In this document: positions 62,238-64,000 of the stretch, piece after piece
How the letters are laid out: each line of letters starts with the position of its first letter
How positions within the stretch are numbered: the first letter of the stretch is position 1
Assembly: GCA_903945325.1 (NCBI GenBank)
Contig: CAJAVE010000131.1
Location: forward strand, 1 to 64,000
Length of the DNA stretch: 64,000 bases
Source: an uncultured beta proteobacterium
Lineage (GTDB): Bacteria > Pseudomonadota > Gammaproteobacteria > Burkholderiales > Burkholderiaceae_C
Reading direction: 5' to 3'
The notes under the pieces: model-generated
The model's database searches: none
The model's input: the letters and a program-made list of their open reading frames with translations, nothing else
Told to the model about the DNA's origin: nothing
Translations under genes and position numbers: made by a program

Positions 62238-63395
62238 ATGAAAGAGATCACGCTGGGTGTGATGGGTGGCGGCCAGTTGGGCCGCATGTTCGTGCACGCC
62301 GCCCAGCGCATGGGCTACTTCACCGCTGTGCTGGACCCGGACCCGCTGAGCCCGGCCGGGCGCGTCAGCCATCACCACATCCAGACCGCGTATACCGACC
62401 CGGCGGGTCTGCAGCAGCTGTCTGAGCGCTGCGTGGCGGTCACCACCGAGTTTGAGAATGTGCCCGCCCTCGCGCTGGCGCAACTGGCGAAAGCGTGCAC
62501 CGTGTCGCCCGCAGCGAACGGCGTCGCCATCGCCCAGGACCGTGCGCGCGAGAAGTCTCACTTTGAGTCCTGCGGTGTGCCGGTAGCCCCCTACGCAGTG
62601 ATCGAAACCCCGGTGCAACTGGCCGTTGTGTCAGAGGATTTGTTGCCGGGCATTTTGAAAACCGCCAGCATGGGCTACGACGGCAAGGGCCAGGTTCGGG
62701 TGACAACCCGTGCAGAATTGGCTGCCGCCTGGGACGGTCTGAAGCACGTGCCCTGCGTGCTGGAGAAGATGCTCCCCTTGCAACTGGAGTGCTCGGTCAT
62801 CGTGGCCCGTGGTGGGGACGGCGTCTGCGTCAACCTGCCGGTGCAGCGCAACCTGCACCGCGACGGAATACTGGCCGTGACCGAGGTTTATGAAGGAAAT
62901 CTGCCTCCAGCCCTGGTGGAACGTGCGGTAGCAGCCGCAAAATCCATCGCAACCGGCTTGCAATACGTGGGTGTGTTGTGTGTGGAGTTCTTCGTGTTGG
63001 AGCCGGGCTCGGACGAAGCAATCGAGTTGGGTGGCCTGGTGGTGAATGAGATGGCACCCCGCCCGCACAACAGTGGCCACTACAGCCTGGACGCCTGCGA
63101 CGTGTCGCAGTTCGAGCTGCAGGTGCGCACCCTTGCCGGTTTGCCGCTCACGCAACCGCGCCAGCACAGCCCGTCCATCATGCTCAACCTGCTCGGCGAT
63201 ATCTGGCCTGAAGGTGGCGCGCCGCCCTGGGCGGACGTGTTGGCCCTGCCCGGCACGCACCTCCATCTCTACGGCAAAGCCAAAGCCAGCAAGGGACGCA
63301 AGATGGGGCATCTGACGGTGACTGGCGACACAGTCGAACAGGTGCGGGCAAGCGCCTTGCGGGCAGCCGTCAGGCTCGGCATCGCCGCATTTTGA
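62238..63395 (+). CDS. purK: 5-(carboxyamino)imidazole ribonucleotide synthase
   Basis: MKEITLGVMGGGQLGRMFVHAAQRMGY...NEMAPRPHNSGHYSLDAC. Confidence 0.96.
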   Translation: MKEITLGVMGGGQLGRMFVHAAQRMGYFTAVLDPDPLSPAGRVSHHHIQTAYTDPAGLQQLSERCVAVTTEFENVPALALAQLAKACTVSPAANGVAIAQDRAREKSHFESCGVPVAPYAVIETPVQLAVVSEDLLPGILKTASMGYDGKGQVRVTTRAELAAAWDGLKHVPCVLEKMLPLQLECSVIVARGGDGVCVNLPVQRNLHRDGILAVTEVYEGNLPPALVERAVAAAKSIATGLQYVGVLCVEFFVLEPGSDEAIELGGLVVNEMAPRPHNSGHYSLDACDVSQFELQVRTLAGLPLTQPRQHSPSIMLNLLGDIWPEGGAPPWADVLALPGTHLHLYGKAKASKGRKMGHLTVTGDTVEQVRASALRAAVRLGIAAF

Positions 63396-63401
63396 GCGGC
63401 C

Positions 63402-64000
63402 ATGATTCTGCCTGCATCCGCTCCTGAATCCATAGCTGCTTGCGCAATAACCATAAGGGCTGGAGGCCTTTTTGGCATGCCAACCGAGACCGTTTATGGG
63501 CTGGGAGCCGATGCCGACAACGACGCCGCGGTGGCCAAAATTTTTGCCGCGAAGGGCCGCCCGACGGATCACCCGCTGATCGTGCATATCGCGTCCCATG
63601 ATGGCGGCATGTCCGGCGTGGCCCACTATGCAGCCCAGGTGCCGCCGTACGCGCAGCAACTGATGTCGGCCTTCTGGCCGGGGCCGCTGACGCTGATCCT
63701 GCCACGTCGCCCTGGCGTGGGAGCTGCCAGTGCGGGTGGTCAAAATTCCATTGGCCTGCGTTGCCCGGCCCATCCGGCCGCACAAGCGGTACTACGCGCC
63801 TTGCGCGACACGTCCGGCGGCCAGACGCCGGTGTGGGGCATTGCCGCACCCAGTGCCAACCGGTTTGGTCGCGTCAGCCCGACTACGGCGGCCCATGTGG
63901 ACAGCGAGTTGGGACCGGACCTGCTGGTTCTGGACGGCGGGCCCTGTGACCTGGGCATCGAGTCCACCATCATCGACTGCACGCGCGGCGCACCGGTTTT
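63402..64000 (+). CDS. L-threonylcarbamoyladenylate synthase (Sua5/YrdC/TsaC), truncated at window end
   Basis: Manual translation from ATG 63402: MILPASAPESIAACAITIRAGGLFGMPTETVYGLGADADNDAAVAKIFAAKGRPTDHPLIVHIAS. Confidence 0.93.
   Translation, partial: MILPASAPESIAACAITIRAGGLFGMPTETVYGLGADADNDAAVAKIFAAKGRPTDHPLIVHIASHDGGMSGVAHYAAQVPPYAQQLMSAFWPGPLTLILPRRPGVGAASAGGQNSIGLRCPAHPAAQAVLRALRDTSGGQTPVWGIAAPSANRFGRVSPTTAAHVDSELGPDLLVLDGGPCDLGIESTIIDCTRGAPV
63431..63468 (+). repeat. Repeat A copy inside the sua5/tsaC N-terminus (sense)
   Basis: catagctgcttgcgcaataaccataagggctggaggcc; matches the repeat core, left GCTAT arm not preserved. Confidence 0.75.

Noticed and set aside
62631-63785. 384-aa minus-strand ORF antisense to purK/sua5
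   Set aside because: Shadow ORF; purK and Sua5 motifs on the plus strand are decisive.

Overview
This 64 kb window is a gene-dense, high-GC chromosomal segment. Gene content and repeat families suggest a Comamonadaceae/Burkholderiales-type betaproteobacterium (inference). I see no tRNA, rRNA, transposase, prophage or CRISPR array. I support about 53 CDSs. Recognisable blocks are: a metallophosphoesterase plus Ser/Thr kinase-Usp pair; moaC; an M48 protease; purB; an eight-gene minus-strand cluster (FAD oxidoreductase, DUF1365, CFA-synthase-like methyltransferase, chalcone-isomerase-like, MFS, DUF3833, SDR, NTF2-like) that looks like a stress or light-linked lipid-modification operon; hldE2/rfaE2-glnE-yhdP-nit-mltA-cheV; a fused indolepyruvate ferredoxin oxidoreductase; yajC-secD-secF; smg-dprA-lysM / def-fmt-azlCD; pgk-(REC-GGDEF)-pyk-fba-purC; DUF3141 / HDOD / MaoC-Pta-ackA; a beta-propeller GGDEF protein; a CnoX-like thioredoxin; and purE-purK-tsaC/sua5 (truncated at the edge). 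The most interesting signal is a family of ~48-50 bp imperfect palindromic repeats (repeat A) with nine apparent copies. Four are intergenic. Five lie inside conserved genes (srkA-like, M48 protease, MFS, fmt, sua5), always open and in one reading frame per orientation. In the M48 protease the repeat supplies the hydrophobic core of the predicted signal peptide. A second family (repeat B, 73 bp, GC-rich hairpin) sits immediately downstream of stop codons, including one that fills the purE-purK gap.
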